Positions 1-6,509 are shown, numbered from the stretch's first letter. The stretch is DNA of 8,390 bases from 70-18 sp041691815 (GCA_041691815.1 JBEPTZ010000164.1:1-8390); one strand, 5' to 3'. The notes: generated by a model from the sequence alone, not told the origin. Program-made: numbers and translations.

Positions 1-861
1 GTGGTCCGCCCGATTGCCGGCCGAGTTGGCGCGCAAGGGCTTCCAGGACGGCTCCTGCAGCCTCGATGTGTCGGATGATGCGGACCAAGGCGGCGTGATC
101 ACGGCAGACGCCTCACCTCCGGTGCCCGCCGCGATGGCGGCCATTTTCGCCACGGCAGCCGCATGCCGCCGCGCGAAGATGTTCTGCTGCAGCCGAATCC
201 TGAAGACCGCGATCGCGTCCTGGAAACTCTGGGTGAAGGCTTCCAGCGGCAGGATGCCTTGGCGAGGATCACGGGTGGCCTCGATCCGCTGGGCAGGCCA
301 ACCCGGGATGGTGGCGGAGAACCGGTTCCAGGCGCGGCGCGCGGTACCGGCCAGCTTGGTCGGGTTGGTCTTCATGGTGCGATGTTCCAGCCAGTCGGCG
401 AACGCGGTGAACACCGCCGCGTCGACCTGGGCCGGGGCGACCGCGTGGCTGGCGCAGTAATGCGCCAGGGCGGTCACGCCGGCCCGCTGGCGATGATCCA
501 GCGGGGCCAGCAACTGCTGCCACTCGGCGGTCAGCGGCGCATTGGCGTCGATGCAGCCGAACCGGCGCAGTACGTAACGCAGCGCACTCTGGATGTTGCG
601 CAGCCTGCCGTCGCCGATGCCCTCGACCGCCGCCGAGAGGCTCAGCAGGTTGGTGCGCAGGGTCTCCGGGGTCAGGAAAACTTCATCAGCGGGTGCCTTC
701 TGCAGCTGTGCGGTCTTGTTGAGCGCCGAGGTCAGATCCCGCCGGCGTGGCGCGGTCAGGTCCGACCAGCCGGCAACCGCGTCGATGGCGTCGGCGATAG
801 TCAACAGCGGCGCCGTGAGGCGGTTGCTGGGCGAGTGATTGGGGTCATACATGTTGGTCAT
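1..861 (-). CDS. Probable tyrosine recombinase (site-specific integrase), 5' part, cut by left window edge
   Basis: An open frame of 287 codons begins at ATG 861-859 and has no stop before base 1, so the 3' end and any catalytic domain lie outside the window. The start follows GGAGG with a 5-base gap, which fixes it. Residues about 20-190 read like the N-terminal core-binding half of alphaproteobacterial integrases: a helical stretch with RRDLTSALN (about 40-48), FLTPETLR (62-69), RLRNIQSALRYVLRRFG (86-102), and the characteristic tail RRAWNRFSATIPGWP (175-189). From about residue 222 the sequence no longer resembles the linker I expect before the catalytic domain, so a frameshift or decay is possible. 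The Arg/His/Arg/Tyr catalytic residues cannot be checked. It lies downstream of the HTH gene in the same orientation, suggesting an excisionase-integrase pair. The family call is by pattern recognition; a long antisense frame on the plus strand is treated as a shadow. Confidence 0.6.
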   Translation of the reverse strand, partial: MTNMYDPNHSPSNRLTAPLLTIADAIDAVAGWSDLTAPRRRDLTSALNKTAQLQKAPADEVFLTPETLRTNLLSLSAAVEGIGDGRLRNIQSALRYVLRRFGCIDANAPLTAEWQQLLAPLDHRQRAGVTALAHYCASHAVAPAQVDAAVFTAFADWLEHRTMKTNPTKLAGTARRAWNRFSATIPGWPAQRIEATRDPRQGILPLEAFTQSFQDAIAVFRIRLQQNIFARRHAAAVAKMAAIAAGTGGEASAVITPPWSASSDTSRLQEPSWKPLRANSAGNRADH

Positions 862-925
862 TTGGTCCTCCGTGGCGGCTTTGGCCGCGTGTATGTCAGT
901 TGCGGACAGAAGTGATAGGGTAATA

Positions 926-948
926 CTCCAATTCCAGGCCAATTGGAG
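926..948. promoter_or_regulatory. Perfect 8-base inverted repeat upstream of the integrase gene
   Basis: CTCCAATT (926-933) and AATTGGAG (941-948) are exact inverted repeats around a 7-base spacer, 65-87 bases upstream of the integrase start. Only the right arm is retained in the second repeat copy (8005-8012); the left arm is absent there, so homology between the copies begins at this palindrome. It could be an operator controlling integrase transcription, for example bound by the adjacent HTH protein, or an accessory recombinase-binding site. No function is shown by the sequence alone. Confidence 0.45.
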
Positions 949-1265
949 GCGGTGATTACACGAAGTTTAGGCGCTTACATGCAGAATCAACTGCGTAGAT
1001 GCGTGATTGGTATTTAACAAAAGCTCGATCACTGCTTGTCATCCATGGCGTAATTCGCGCCAACGGACACCCGGCGGACCAGCTCCATCTGGATGATCCG
1101 GCGGACCTCATCGACGGGGATGAACACCGACCGCCCGACACGAGCGACCGGCAGCCGGCCGGATGCGATCCAGCGGCGCACGGTGCGCTCGGAATTGCCG
1201 AAGTAGGTCGCGGTCTGGCTGATCGACAGCAGCCGTGACAACGCGGCCTCGGCGGGGCCGCCGCC
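941..1265. repeat. Left copy of a 325-base direct repeat (HTH gene tail plus control region)
   Basis: This block aligns without gaps to 8005-8329 at a constant offset of 7,064 bases, with 13 differences by eye. Twelve of them fall in 941-1089; bases 1090-1241 are identical in both copies. The block covers the last two-thirds of the HTH gene's C-terminal half, its stop codon, and 88 bases of downstream non-coding DNA with a 32-base palindrome. Beyond 1265 the similarity continues in weakened, gapped form (shared GGCTGATC and nearby bases). The right copy reaches the window edge, so the full repeat length is unknown. Same-orientation copies flanking the regulator, peptidase, binding protein and lyase genes suggest site-specific insertion or a duplication. 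Confidence 0.93.
972..1003. other. Candidate recombinase core site: 13-base arms around AATCAA (left copy)
   Basis: ATGCAG (979-984) and CTGCGT (991-996) flank the spacer AATCAA (985-990). Outer bases CGC (972-974) and GCG (1001-1003) also pair. Ten of thirteen arm positions are symmetric if a T-G pair at 980/995 is counted. Two imperfect arms around a 6-base asymmetric spacer is the usual plan of tyrosine recombinase core sites such as dif, although this sequence does not match dif. It lies between the HTH gene stop and the integrase start, where an att site could sit. An RNA hairpin or protein operator is the alternative reading. Confidence 0.5.
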
Positions 1266-1502
1266 ACCATCTCGGCGATCAGCCATCTGCCGCCCCACTT
1301 GGTCAGCACCCGGGGTCAGGGCGTGGGCCGGGTCGTAGCTGGGGCTGGCGAAGCCGTTCCGCGCCGCCTGGTGGGCAGGACAGCGGGCGAGCGACATCAG
1401 GCGCATCGCGGGGGTGTCGGCGCCGCATGTTGGCTGGCTGCTTTCCACAGCTTGCGCCGCATGCTTGCCGTGCCGACGGCGCGGAGAAAACGGGAAAGAC
1501 AT
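1029..1502 (-). CDS. Excisionase-family helix-turn-helix DNA-binding protein, copy 1
   Basis: This 157-residue protein has a MerR/excisionase-type winged HTH at residues about 89-137: SRLLSISQTATYFGNSERTV, then RRWIASGRLPVARVGRSVF and a DEVRRII helix. Such small proteins act as recombination directionality factors or transcription regulators. I chose ATG 1502-1500 because GAGGAG precedes it with a 7-base gap; an earlier in-frame ATG (1517) lacks such a site. A shorter 85-residue form starting at ATG 1286-1284 is possible, because the second copy shows clear protein similarity only from that point (MADRR versus VADHR), and the first 72 residues are low-complexity with no recognisable domain. 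The gene lies 167 bases upstream of the integrase gene on the same strand. Copy 2 (8093 onward) shares the HTH core exactly; near the C-terminus V and Y here are A and S there. Confidence 0.8.
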   Translation of the reverse strand: MSFPFSPRRRHGKHAAQAVESSQPTCGADTPAMRLMSLARCPAHQAARNGFASPSYDPAHALTPGADQVGRQMADRRDGGGGPAEAALSRLLSISQTATYFGNSERTVRRWIASGRLPVARVGRSVFIPVDEVRRIIQMELVRRVSVGANYAMDDKQ

Positions 1503-1682
1503 CGGGCAACTCCTCATTCAGGGAGTCGCCTAATCAGGCCCTTTGGTCTCCGCGTCAGCCGGGTCAACAGAAAAATCGCAGGGACGGCGGAAGCTTCGGT
1601 TGGCCCCATCTGCGGGTGATGCCGCCGCCAAGATGCCCCTGGCCAGTGCATAGAGAGTCAGAAATTAAACATTATTAGATGC

Positions 1683-1719
1683 TTGCAAACTTAGAGTAAA
1701 ATTCTAGAGTGAAACTCTA
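1683..1719 (+). promoter_or_regulatory. Promoter and probable TetR operator upstream of the TetR gene
   Basis: An AT-rich patch in otherwise GC-rich DNA holds the palindrome TAGAGTGAAACTCTA (1705-1719; 6-base arms, 3-base centre). The left half is also part of a tandem direct repeat: TAGAGTAAAATTC (1692-1704) and TAGAGTGAAACTC (1705-1717) match at 11 of 13 positions. A possible promoter is TTGCAA (1683-1688), 16 bases, TAGAGT (1705-1710), so the palindrome would cover the -10 element and the likely start of transcription. Placement 25 bases before the TetR start codon fits autorepression, a common habit of this family. I saw no second copy of the palindrome near other genes here. Confidence 0.55.
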
Positions 1720-1743
1720 TTCTATCAAGTGAGGGATTTGGCA

Positions 1744-2397
1744 ATGGCTCTTGCCCACGGTCCACGGGCGGAAACGCGTGAACGCCTGGTGACGGCCGCC
1801 GGTGAGTTGTTCGTCAGCGGCGGCTATCTTGAGACCACCGTCGCACAGATCTGCAGCCGCGCAGGGGTGAGCAACGGCAGCTTCTTCCACCTGTTCAAGA
1901 CCAAGGCGCAGCTCGCCGAAGCCCTGGCCGTCGACCTCAGCCGCTCATACCGAGAGGATGTGTTGTCCCGCCTGCTGCTGCCGACGCGAATGCCCGAGCA
2001 GGCGATCGGCGCCGTGTTGAATGCGCACATGCGGTGGATTGCCGGCGATGAGACGCGGGCGCGCCTGTGGTTCGGACTACGGCCCGCTCTGCTCCATCTT
2101 GGCGGCGGCCAGATCGACAGCTTGCGCGCTGGAGATGTTGTTGAGGTGGTGGGGGAGTGGGCGCGGCCGCTCGTCGCGTCGGGCAAAATCCGGCCGACAC
2201 CCATCGCGGTCATCGCCGCTCATATCTTTGGGGCTGCCAATGCGATCGGCGCGACGCAAGCCGGGGGCCGCGTCGCCGACCCGCTGGCGGATGACCTGGC
2301 CCAAAACCTGGCCGAAGCGGCTTGGGCGGCCATTCGCGGGCGCGCAAGAGCGCCCCAGCGTATCGAGAGACCGAGCGAGGCGACGCTCGGTCTGTGA
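1744..2397 (+). CDS. TetR/AcrR-family transcriptional regulator
   Basis: A 217-residue protein, typical length for the family. The N-terminal TetR domain is clear: TRERLVTAAGELFVSGGYLE (11-30) followed by the HTH TTVAQICSRAGVSNGSFFHL (31-50) and FKTKAQLAEAL. Residues after about 65 form the variable ligand-binding, dimerising helical domain with no diagnostic motif, so the ligand cannot be guessed. I chose ATG 1744 because GAGGG precedes it with an 8-base gap; a GTG at 1729 would place that GAGGG inside the gene. A palindrome lies just upstream, suggesting self-repression. It is divergent from the HTH gene (241 bases between starts) and convergent with the solute-binding protein operon. The last codons form a strong inverted repeat. 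Whether it controls any neighbour is not shown. Confidence 0.9.
   Translation: MALAHGPRAETRERLVTAAGELFVSGGYLETTVAQICSRAGVSNGSFFHLFKTKAQLAEALAVDLSRSYREDVLSRLLLPTRMPEQAIGAVLNAHMRWIAGDETRARLWFGLRPALLHLGGGQIDSLRAGDVVEVVGEWARPLVASGKIRPTPIAVIAAHIFGAANAIGATQAGGRVADPLADDLAQNLAEAAWAAIRGRARAPQRIERPSEATLGL
2368..2393. terminator. Perfect 10-base stem hairpin at the end of the TetR gene
   Basis: AGACCGAGCG (2368-2377) and CGCTCGGTCT (2384-2393) are exact complements around the loop AGGCGA. The structure sits inside the last codons of the TetR gene, ending two bases before the stop codon, between convergent genes. It could end transcription in either direction, but no T-run follows on either strand, so it is not a standard intrinsic terminator. 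It might instead stabilise the mRNA 3' end. Confidence 0.4.
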
Positions 2398-2663
2398 CAG
2401 TGATCGGCTGTGCGGAACTTCAGTGACCTACTTTTCCCTCGGGGTCGGGAGCAGGCCCAGTACGGCACCTGACCGGACCCCCACATACCACGCGACCAGC
2501 GTCATGGTCGGTGACCGCATTGACCATTCGACTGCTGTCCCTGATAGCGCCGGAGGCTCGCTTCGTCATACCGTTGTCGGCCGATGCCTCGACCGATGGG
2601 ATAGCGCGCGATGCGGTGGCGCCGATATGACGGCCCAACTCCTCTCGTCATGGTAGCGAATTT
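2398..2663. other. Convergent intergenic region without a recognised gene
   Basis: These 266 bases separate the stops of the TetR and solute-binding protein genes. A minus-strand frame of about 72 codons (2638-2420) and the tail of a plus-strand frame cross it. Neither has a recognisable domain. Minor inverted repeats such as GACCA/TGGTC near 2498-2515 are too weak to call. I see no terminator with a T-run, no RNA gene and no transposon end. Confidence 0.5.
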
Positions 2664-4226
2664 TTATTTCTTCTCGATATTCCACATTACCGGATACATC
2701 GTCTTCTGCACGCCAGAGATACTGCTGCGGTAGGCGACATAGCGGCGGAAGATACCAGTGTTCACATAAGGCACCACGTCGAAGTAGCGCTCCTGCAGCT
2801 TCTCGATCAGCTTCATGCGCCCGTCCGGTGAGATCTCCGAGAAGTAGGCGGCGCGCAGCTTTTCCATCTCGTCGTCGCAGGGCCAGCCGTACAGGTTCTT
2901 GCCGTCGCAGCGTGTGACGAGCGGTGTGTTGGTGAGCGGGCTGGACAGCGAAAAGCCGCCCCACAGAGTGAAGGCGATGTCCCAGCCTGACGGGTTCGTG
3001 GTGGGCGACTCACGCACGTTACGGCGCGTGATCACGCTCGACCAGTCCATCGTCTGCAGGTCCACCGCAATGCCGGCGCGGCGCAGTCGGTCGGCGGTGA
3101 TCAGGGCGATCAAGTGGATGTCCGGCTGGTCTGAGGGGTCGAGCAACACCAGCTTGCGCCCGTCATAGCCGGCCTGCTTCAGCAGCGCCTGGGCGCGCGG
3201 CACGTCCACATGCTTCCAGGCCTGGGTCCCCACCTCGGTCGCGTAGGGCGTGCCGCAGACGAACACCGCGTCGCAGACTTCGCCCAGTTCGGCACTTGGG
3301 GCCAGCGCACTCAGATACTCTTTCTGGTCCACCAGCAGCAGCAGCGCCTGGCGCGCCCTGGCGTCGTTGAACGGCGGGTGCGCTGCGTTGGGGCGGACAT
3401 TACCGATCGAGCCGTACTTGTTCAGCACATCGAGCTTGATGTCCTTGTGGGCTTTCAGCAGCGGCACCAGGTCGCTCGGCACGGCGTCCAGGAAATCGAC
3501 CTCACCGGTTTGCAGCGCGGCGACGGCGGTGGCGGTGTCCGGCAGGTATTTCCACATCACCTCGTCCACCTTGGCGACCTTGCCGCCGGCGTAGCCATCG
3601 ACGGGCTCTTTGCGAGGCACGTAGCTGGGCGAGCGGCGATATACTACCTGGTCGCCGGGCCGGTAATGGTCGGCCTCGAAGACGAACGGACCGGAGCCGA
3701 CCGTGGTTTTCACCTGGGTGAAAGCGCTGGTGTTGGCGTCCTGCTCGCGCATCACGAACGGCGCCAGGATCGGCGAACCGAGCGCCTCCAGCACCGGGCC
3801 AAACGGCGTCTTGAAGCGGATTTCCAGCGTACGGGCGTCGAGCGCGGTCATCGCGCCGACATGGGACATCAGCGCCTGCCCGGCGGTGACGCGTTGGCCC
3901 CAGCGGCGGATGGAGGCCACCACATCGGCGGCCCGGACTGGCGAGCCATCCTGGAACATCAAGCCGGGGCGCAGGGTGAAGGTCCAGACCAGCCCGTCCG
4001 GGCTGGTGGTGTAGCTCTCCGCCATCTGCAACTTCGGGTGCAGATTGGAATCCATGGTTACCAGCACGTCGTAGATCATCTGCGCATGGTCGAGCGTGAT
4101 CGCCGCACTGGTCCAGATCGGGTCGAGCACCCGCAGGTCGCCGAGCGGGACGAAGCGTAGCGTGGTTTCGGCGGCTGCGCTGTGGATGCCGGTAACCAGA
4201 GCCAGCAGGACGAGCAGTCGTTTCAT
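2664..4226 (-). CDS. ABC transporter substrate-binding protein, family 5 (peptide/opine/nickel type)
   Basis: This 520-residue protein is the periplasmic capture component of an ABC importer of the DppA/OppA/NikA class. It begins with a signal peptide: MKRLLVLLALVTGIHSAAA, with likely cleavage after A19. The family signature is clear at 78-110, where DGLVWTFTLRPGLMFQDGSP leads into VRAADVVASIRRW. Later landmarks are VGSGPF, the KVDEVMWKYLPDTATAVAAL region and ALQTGEVDFLDAVPSDL. Length is typical. ATG 4226-4224 was chosen over upstream in-frame starts because it gives the signal peptide, follows GGAGAG, and overlaps the upstream stop as ATGA. It is the last gene of an operon with an M81 peptidase and a GntR regulator, suggesting a peptide-like or amide-containing substrate. 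No permease or ATPase gene accompanies it, so it must use transporter parts encoded elsewhere or be an orphan binding protein. The exact ligand cannot be told. Confidence 0.93.
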   Translation of the reverse strand: MKRLLVLLALVTGIHSAAAETTLRFVPLGDLRVLDPIWTSAAITLDHAQMIYDVLVTMDSNLHPKLQMAESYTTSPDGLVWTFTLRPGLMFQDGSPVRAADVVASIRRWGQRVTAGQALMSHVGAMTALDARTLEIRFKTPFGPVLEALGSPILAPFVMREQDANTSAFTQVKTTVGSGPFVFEADHYRPGDQVVYRRSPSYVPRKEPVDGYAGGKVAKVDEVMWKYLPDTATAVAALQTGEVDFLDAVPSDLVPLLKAHKDIKLDVLNKYGSIGNVRPNAAHPPFNDARARQALLLLVDQKEYLSALAPSAELGEVCDAVFVCGTPYATEVGTQAWKHVDVPRAQALLKQAGYDGRKLVLLDPSDQPDIHLIALITADRLRRAGIAVDLQTMDWSSVITRRNVRESPTTNPSGWDIAFTLWGGFSLSSPLTNTPLVTRCDGKNLYGWPCDDEMEKLRAAYFSEISPDGRMKLIEKLQERYFDVVPYVNTGIFRRYVAYRSSISGVQKTMYPVMWNIEKK

Positions 4227-5752
4227 GATAAGCTCTCCATTGCGCGGTTTATGGCGGCTTCCACCTGGTCGTCTGGGTCCAGCGGCCAGATCGGCCGGCG
4301 GACGCGGGTCCAGGTCAGGCTGGTCTGAACACGGCTGGAGACGCCGCCTGATTCGCAGGCGATCACCGCGCGGGCGATCGGCGTGAAGGCGGCGCGGAAG
4401 GCGTCCATGCATTTGATGGCGATCAGGCCGCAGCTTGTGGGGTCGACGCCGAACAGGCGCGGCTGCGACAGGTCGACGATATTGCGCTGGAAGGTTGTGA
4501 CGCCGATGCGCACACCGCGGCAGGCGAGCAGCACCGAGGGACCGAAATTGCCGATCATGCCCGGCGTGTAGGGCCCTTGATGGACGAATCTACCGTCGTT
4601 GATCGACAGCACAGTGAAATCGTCCTCGATCGGTCCGCCGCCATACTGGGGTGCGACATGGCCGCCGAGCGACAGCCGCAGCGTGGCGCCGATGCCGGCG
4701 GCAATGGCCTGCCGCACCGAACCGGCATCGGCGATCGACAGGAACAGGCTGTCGGGGAACGGCTCGACCAGCAGGGCGCGCAGCACTGCGGTGGCATCGC
4801 CATAGCCGCCGCCACCCGGGGCATCGCCAAAATCCGAGATGACGATGGGCAGGTCGCCCGGTGGGACGGCGCGGGCCTGGGCGAACGCCTCGGCGACGCT
4901 GATCATCGGCACGGTGTCGTTGTGGCGCTCATCCCAGCCAAACTGCATCAGTTCGCGGGCCAGGGCGGCGAAGCGCGGGCTGGCGCCGTCGCCGGTGACC
5001 GCGACGCTGGGGCCGACATGCCAGACATCGGCGAGCACGAAGCCGGACTGGATGCTGACCTCAATCACACCGGGCTCCCGCTCCATCCGCCTGGCGATCG
5101 CCAGCGCGCGGCGCATCGGGCCGTCCGGCGGGGTGGTGCGGCACGAGTCGAAGCCGCGCATCTGCCAGCCGCGCGCCAGGTGCACCTGCGGCGCAATCTC
5201 GCCCGCCATCGTGCGACGCAGCACCTCGGCGGCGCGCAGGCCGGTTTCCATGTGGTCGGTATGCGGGTGGGTGCGGTAGGCGGTGATCGAATTGACCGCG
5301 TCGGCCAGCCGGTCGGACACGTTGGAATGCGGGTCGAGGGTGAGGCAGACCGGCACGTCCGGGCCGACCAGCGTGCGGACCGCGGTGGCGATGGCGCCGT
5401 CGGGGTCCGGCTCACCATCGACCACGTTGGCACCGTGCAGGGCCAGCAGCACACCGTCCAGCTTGCCCGCAGCGCGCACACCATCCAGCAGCGTGTCGCG
5501 GAACAGGATGAAGGCTTCCATACTCATCGGGCCGGCCGGGGCACAGGGCACGACGATCGGGGTGGTGATGCGCCAGCCATGGGTTTGGGCGGCGGCGAGG
5601 AAGCCGGCCATCTCGGTGCGAGTCTGCCTGAACCGCGCCTGGGCGGCATCGCCGACGAAGATGCCCTGACGCTCGAAATGGCTGATCGGCGCCGGGGCGC
5701 GGGCGAAGCTGTTGGCTTCGTGCAGGATGGTGGCGGCAAGGACGTGCTTCAT
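4223..5752 (-). CDS. MlrC-like M81 family metallopeptidase
   Basis: A 509-residue protein of the family founded by microcystinase C (MlrC), zinc hydrolases acting on small linear peptides. Most members have unknown natural substrates. Visible signatures are HEANSF (11-16), LALHGANVVDGEPDPDG (103-119), LDPHSNVSD (139-147), THPHTDHMETG (161-171) and DFGDAPGGGGYGDAT (307-321). The D140-x-H142 pair and H164, 22 residues further, match the Asp/His/His metal ligands as I recall them for MlrC. The N-terminal catalytic domain spans about 3-290 and the MlrC C-terminal domain about 305-480. There is no signal peptide, so it acts in the cytoplasm. I chose ATG 5752-5750 because GGAGA lies 7 bases upstream and the ATG overlaps the GntR stop as ATGA. 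Its own TGA overlaps the binding-protein ATG in the same way, so all three genes are probably translationally coupled. Its substrate is unlikely to be microcystin here; a compound delivered by the binding protein is more plausible. Confidence 0.92.
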   Translation of the reverse strand: MKHVLAATILHEANSFARAPAPISHFERQGIFVGDAAQARFRQTRTEMAGFLAAAQTHGWRITTPIVVPCAPAGPMSMEAFILFRDTLLDGVRAAGKLDGVLLALHGANVVDGEPDPDGAIATAVRTLVGPDVPVCLTLDPHSNVSDRLADAVNSITAYRTHPHTDHMETGLRAAEVLRRTMAGEIAPQVHLARGWQMRGFDSCRTTPPDGPMRRALAIARRMEREPGVIEVSIQSGFVLADVWHVGPSVAVTGDGASPRFAALARELMQFGWDERHNDTVPMISVAEAFAQARAVPPGDLPIVISDFGDAPGGGGYGDATAVLRALLVEPFPDSLFLSIADAGSVRQAIAAGIGATLRLSLGGHVAPQYGGGPIEDDFTVLSINDGRFVHQGPYTPGMIGNFGPSVLLACRGVRIGVTTFQRNIVDLSQPRLFGVDPTSCGLIAIKCMDAFRAAFTPIARAVIACESGGVSSRVQTSLTWTRVRRPIWPLDPDDQVEAAINRAMESLS

Positions 5753-6459
5753 GGTGTGGTCTCCGTGGCGCTCCACAGCGAGCGTTCCAGCCGTGCCTGG
5801 CCGTCAAGCAGGTCCTGTCGGACGGCAACTACCAATGCGCCGGCGTCGCCGGCGGCGATGGCGTTCAGCATGGCGGTATGGTTGTGCCGCCCGATCCAGC
5901 CGGCGTCGAATGAGGCGGGGTAAAGCAGGCGCATGGTGGGGCCGGTTTGCAGCCAAAGTGATTCGATCATCTGCAGCAGCGTCGGCATGCCGGCGGCGGC
6001 GTAGATGGTGAAGTGGAAATCCTCGTTCAGTTGCAGCGCCCCGGCGGGGTCGCGGGCCAGGAAGGCAGCCTGCTGCGCATCGTACAGCGCGCGTAGGCGG
6101 GCCAGCGGGGCGGGGGCGGCGAGCGCGGCGCAGCCGAGGCGGGCGGCCAGGGTTTCCAGTTCCACGCGGATCAGCAGCAATTCGCGATAGCGGTCGCGGC
6201 TGAGTTCCGGCACCGCGATGGTCCGGTCGTCGCGCTGTTCCAGCACCCGTTCGGCGACCAGCCGGTTCAGCGCTTCCCGCGCCGGGGTGAGGCTGACCCC
6301 GAGGGTGGCAGCGATCCGGCGGGTTGCGAGTTTTTCGCCCGGCGCCAACACGCCCCGGCGCAAGGCGGCGCGCAGGCTACGGCAGGCCTGATCGCCCAGC
6401 GTGTCGCCGCGCTGTACCGGCGCGAGGGGGAAGTTAGCGGGCGACAGGCTCTGATTCAC
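5749..6459 (-). CDS. GntR-family regulator, FadR subfamily with FCD domain
   Basis: A 236-residue repressor-type protein. The N-terminal GntR winged HTH spans about residues 20-85 (LRAALRRGVLAPGEKLATRR, then IAATLGVSLTPAREALNRLV). The C-terminal all-helical FCD ligand-binding domain spans about 90-225. Expected FCD metal-ligand positions read N145, H149 (in NEDFH) and H194 (in HNHTAML); the position where the last His is usual seems to be D216 (RQDLL), so metal binding may be altered. The start is GTG 6459-6457; there is no in-frame ATG nearby and only a weak ribosome binding site. It is first in the operon, overlaps the peptidase ATG by 4 bases, and is divergent from the PLP lyase gene. A 23-base palindrome overlaps its own promoter. 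It most likely represses the operon, and perhaps the lyase, until a pathway metabolite binds. Confidence 0.92.
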   Translation of the reverse strand: MNQSLSPANFPLAPVQRGDTLGDQACRSLRAALRRGVLAPGEKLATRRIAATLGVSLTPAREALNRLVAERVLEQRDDRTIAVPELSRDRYRELLLIRVELETLAARLGCAALAAPAPLARLRALYDAQQAAFLARDPAGALQLNEDFHFTIYAAAGMPTLLQMIESLWLQTGPTMRLLYPASFDAGWIGRHNHTAMLNAIAAGDAGALVVAVRQDLLDGQARLERSLWSATETTP

Positions 6460-6477
6460 GAGTAGGATTTCCCGTTT

Positions 6478-6500
6478 ATGCAGTATATGATATAACGCAT
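6478..6500. promoter_or_regulatory. 23-base palindrome, probable GntR operator
   Basis: Left arm ATGCAGTATAT (6478-6488) and right arm ATATAACGCAT (6490-6500) are inverted around a central G (6489), with 9 of 11 positions symmetric. The inner GTATAT-G-ATATAAC has the GT...AC half-site form common in FadR-subfamily operators. It lies between the divergent GntR and lyase genes, covers the minus-strand -10 element, and is 46 bases before the lyase start, so one bound dimer could affect both directions. Confidence 0.6.
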
Positions 6501-6509
6501 AGCAGACAA
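6482..6509 (-). promoter_or_regulatory. Probable sigma-70-type promoter of the GntR-peptidase-binding protein operon
   Basis: On the minus strand, TTGTCT (6509-6504) and TATACT (6487-6482) are separated by 16 bases. They match the -35 and -10 consensus at 4 of 6 and 5 of 6 positions. Transcription would begin near 6475, giving a leader of about 16 bases before the GTG start. The -10 lies inside the 23-base palindrome, which fits autorepression. On the plus strand TATGAT (6486-6491) could serve the lyase gene, but I find no convincing -35 for it. Confidence 0.5.

Noticed and set aside
163..915. Long plus-strand open frame of 250 codons
   Set aside because: It is antisense to the integrase-like gene, has an Arg/Gly/Gln-rich composition typical of a shadow frame in GC-rich DNA, and shows no domain.
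972..1003. Chromosomal dif site or integron attC site
   Set aside because: The arm-spacer-arm plan is similar, but the sequence does not match dif, and there are no attC core features (GTT triplets, R and L boxes) or short cassettes.
2021..2656. Plus-strand frame of 211 codons overlapping the TetR gene
   Set aside because: It is out of frame with the TetR gene, has no domain, and only its tail occupies intergenic DNA.
3210..4160. Plus-strand open frame of 316 codons
   Set aside because: Antisense to the solute-binding protein gene; composition is that of a shadow frame.
4577..5923. Plus-strand open frame of 448 codons
   Set aside because: It lies opposite the M81 peptidase gene, whose family motifs are unambiguous; the antisense protein is His/Gly/Arg/Ala-rich with no recognisable fold.
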